Of a stretch of DNA of 6,766 nucleotides, positions 6,188 through 6,766 are shown one piece after another. How positions within the stretch are numbered: position 1 is the stretch's first letter; every line of letters starts with the position of its first letter. Where the stretch lies: assembly GCA_003503535.1 (NCBI GenBank), contig DOCI01000143.1, positions 608 to 7,373 on the forward strand, read 5' to 3'. Position numbers and translations under genes: made by a program. The notes under the pieces were generated by a model that was given only the letters and a program-made list of their open reading frames with translations, ran no database searches and had not been told where the DNA came from. The stretch comes from Planctomycetaceae bacterium (GTDB lineage Bacteria; Planctomycetota; Planctomycetia; Planctomycetales; Planctomycetaceae).

Positions 6188-6322
6188 TTACTTATCATCG
6201 GCCATGATGAAAATCATGTTTGGGCGATCGGGTTGATCTGCGTCAACTGGTGGCGTGTCGATGAGTTGGACAGTTGCTGCCGCTGCGAACAGAATCGAGT
6301 AGAATATTATTCCAGATTGCAT
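6188..6322 (-). pseudogene. Sulfatase N-terminal fragment (signal peptide and first motif)
   Basis: On the minus strand, from ATG at 6322, the frame gives MQSGIIFYSILFAAAATVQL (a signal peptide), then DADQPDRPNMIFIMADDK and TAA (6188-6190). R-P-N-x-I-x-I-x-A-D-D is the opening strand of the sulfatase/alkaline phosphatase fold, where the paired Asp residues bind the catalytic metal ion. The C-x-P-S-R formylglycine motif and all the rest, about 400 residues, are absent, so it is a 44-residue leftover. The frame extends upstream to ATG 6397 (MFSAFKDHTRLA), but the signal peptide makes the 6322 start more sensible. Ribosome-site support is weak (AAAAAG). Sulfatases are abundant in planctomycetes, where they remove sulfate from polysaccharides; this piece can do nothing. 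Confidence 0.65.
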
Positions 6323-6397
6323 ATGCTTTTTGAACGACACCCGGTGAGAAGAATTGATGATCGCAAGCCGTGTATGGTCTTTGAATGCGGAGAACAT

Positions 6398-6766
6398 GTT
6401 TTACCACTCTTTATCTGTCAGCATATGGTGATCTGGAATAATGCCTGTGTTTTGCTGCAGTTAGATCGAAAACACAAAACAAGGAATCAGCGGACGCCAA
6501 TTCTCAATCTGTTCCCAGTCCCCTTTCAGGGCTTGGATTTGGGCATCAAATAACGGTAACGCACTCCGTTATCGTGCTTTATAAGAACATCAACCCAAAT
6601 TATTAGTGGCACAAAACCCGAAGTTTTAATCGGAACGATCCACTAAATGACTGTGCGCAATTATTATACAGTTGGAATAAGATTGAAGTCGAAATGATTG
6701 GATCATGGGTGGCACGCCCTGAGCAATGCGAAGGTCCTGGTCGTGTGCAATCCCCACGCCCATCAC
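6398..6766. other. Right-end region without a clear gene
   Basis: No gene is supported here. A minus-strand stretch at 6464-6568 is open and reads RSALPLFDAQIQALKGDW followed by EQIENWRPLIP, a protein-like composition, but it has stops on both sides (6569-6571 and 6461-6463), no start codon and no family I recognise; it may be a gene fragment. A 7-base inverted repeat lies at 6550-6556/6566-6572 (ATAACGG/CCGTTAT) and another at 6603-6609/6640-6646 (TTAGTGG/CCACTAA). Confidence 0.45.
6707..6766. repeat. Start of a probable dispersed repeat, cut by the window end
   Basis: From GGGTGGCACGCCCTGAGC onward the DNA changes abruptly from AT-rich to GC-rich. The sequence resembles a type of intergenic repeat I recall from planctomycete genomes, and its GGGTGGC opening is shared with the palindrome at 1470 and nearly with that at 204. 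The element runs off the window, so its second arm and end cannot be seen. Confidence 0.4.

Noticed and set aside
6233..6553. 106-codon plus-strand frame at the right end
   Set aside because: It lies opposite the sulfatase signal peptide and other sequence with better minus-strand evidence; the composition looks random and no motif is seen.
1..6766. CRISPR array
   Set aside because: No short repeat recurs at regular spacing; the palindromes present are each different.

Overview
This window looks like chromosomal DNA from a planctomycete, probably of the Gimesia/Rubinisphaera/Planctomyces type. The main reasons are two DUF1559 proteins (prepilin-like N-terminus plus C-terminal H-X9-DG motif), a family greatly expanded in Planctomycetes. 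A secreted PQQ-type beta-propeller protein, a sulfatase N-terminal fragment and several GC-rich palindromes of the dispersed-repeat kind also fit. The genus is inference; no marker gene is complete here.

Layout, left to right. (1) 1-114 is the 3' end of a primary sigma factor gene (RpoD region 4.2), closed by a clear intrinsic terminator at 160-193. (2) 200-700 holds a small palindrome and a short antitoxin-like reading frame (410-694) broken by one in-frame TAG. (3) 738-1427 encodes an exported cysteine-rich protein with CC dyads, possibly metal-binding. (4) 1428-1752 contains two large inverted repeats and no gene. (5) 1753-2790 is a DUF1559 gene interrupted by a single in-frame TGA; 2851-4176 is a secreted beta-propeller protein; 4271-5266 is an intact DUF1559 paralogue, ended by a strong terminator (5283-5320). 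(6) 5382-5576 is a small antitoxin-like DNA-binding protein with no toxin beside it. (7) 5629-6012 is the C-terminal remnant of an IS30-family transposase that has lost two of its three catalytic acidic residues. (8) On the minus strand, 6188-6322 is the signal peptide and first strand of a sulfatase that stops just after the first metal-binding aspartates. The remaining right end looks like degraded intergenic DNA plus the start of another dispersed repeat.

The central block (1753-5320) reads as one secreted or cell-surface group: two pseudopilin-like DUF1559 proteins flank a beta-propeller protein, all on the plus strand with short gaps. Both sides show decay: three plus-strand reading frames each carry one nonsense codon (TAG, TGA and TAA respectively), and there is an orphan antitoxin and a truncated sulfatase. 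I see no convincing new defence or biosynthetic system. The most worthwhile points are the in-frame TGA in the first DUF1559 gene, the 50-base identical block shared by the two DUF1559 genes, the cysteine-rich protein, and the two large palindromes between it and the DUF1559 gene.
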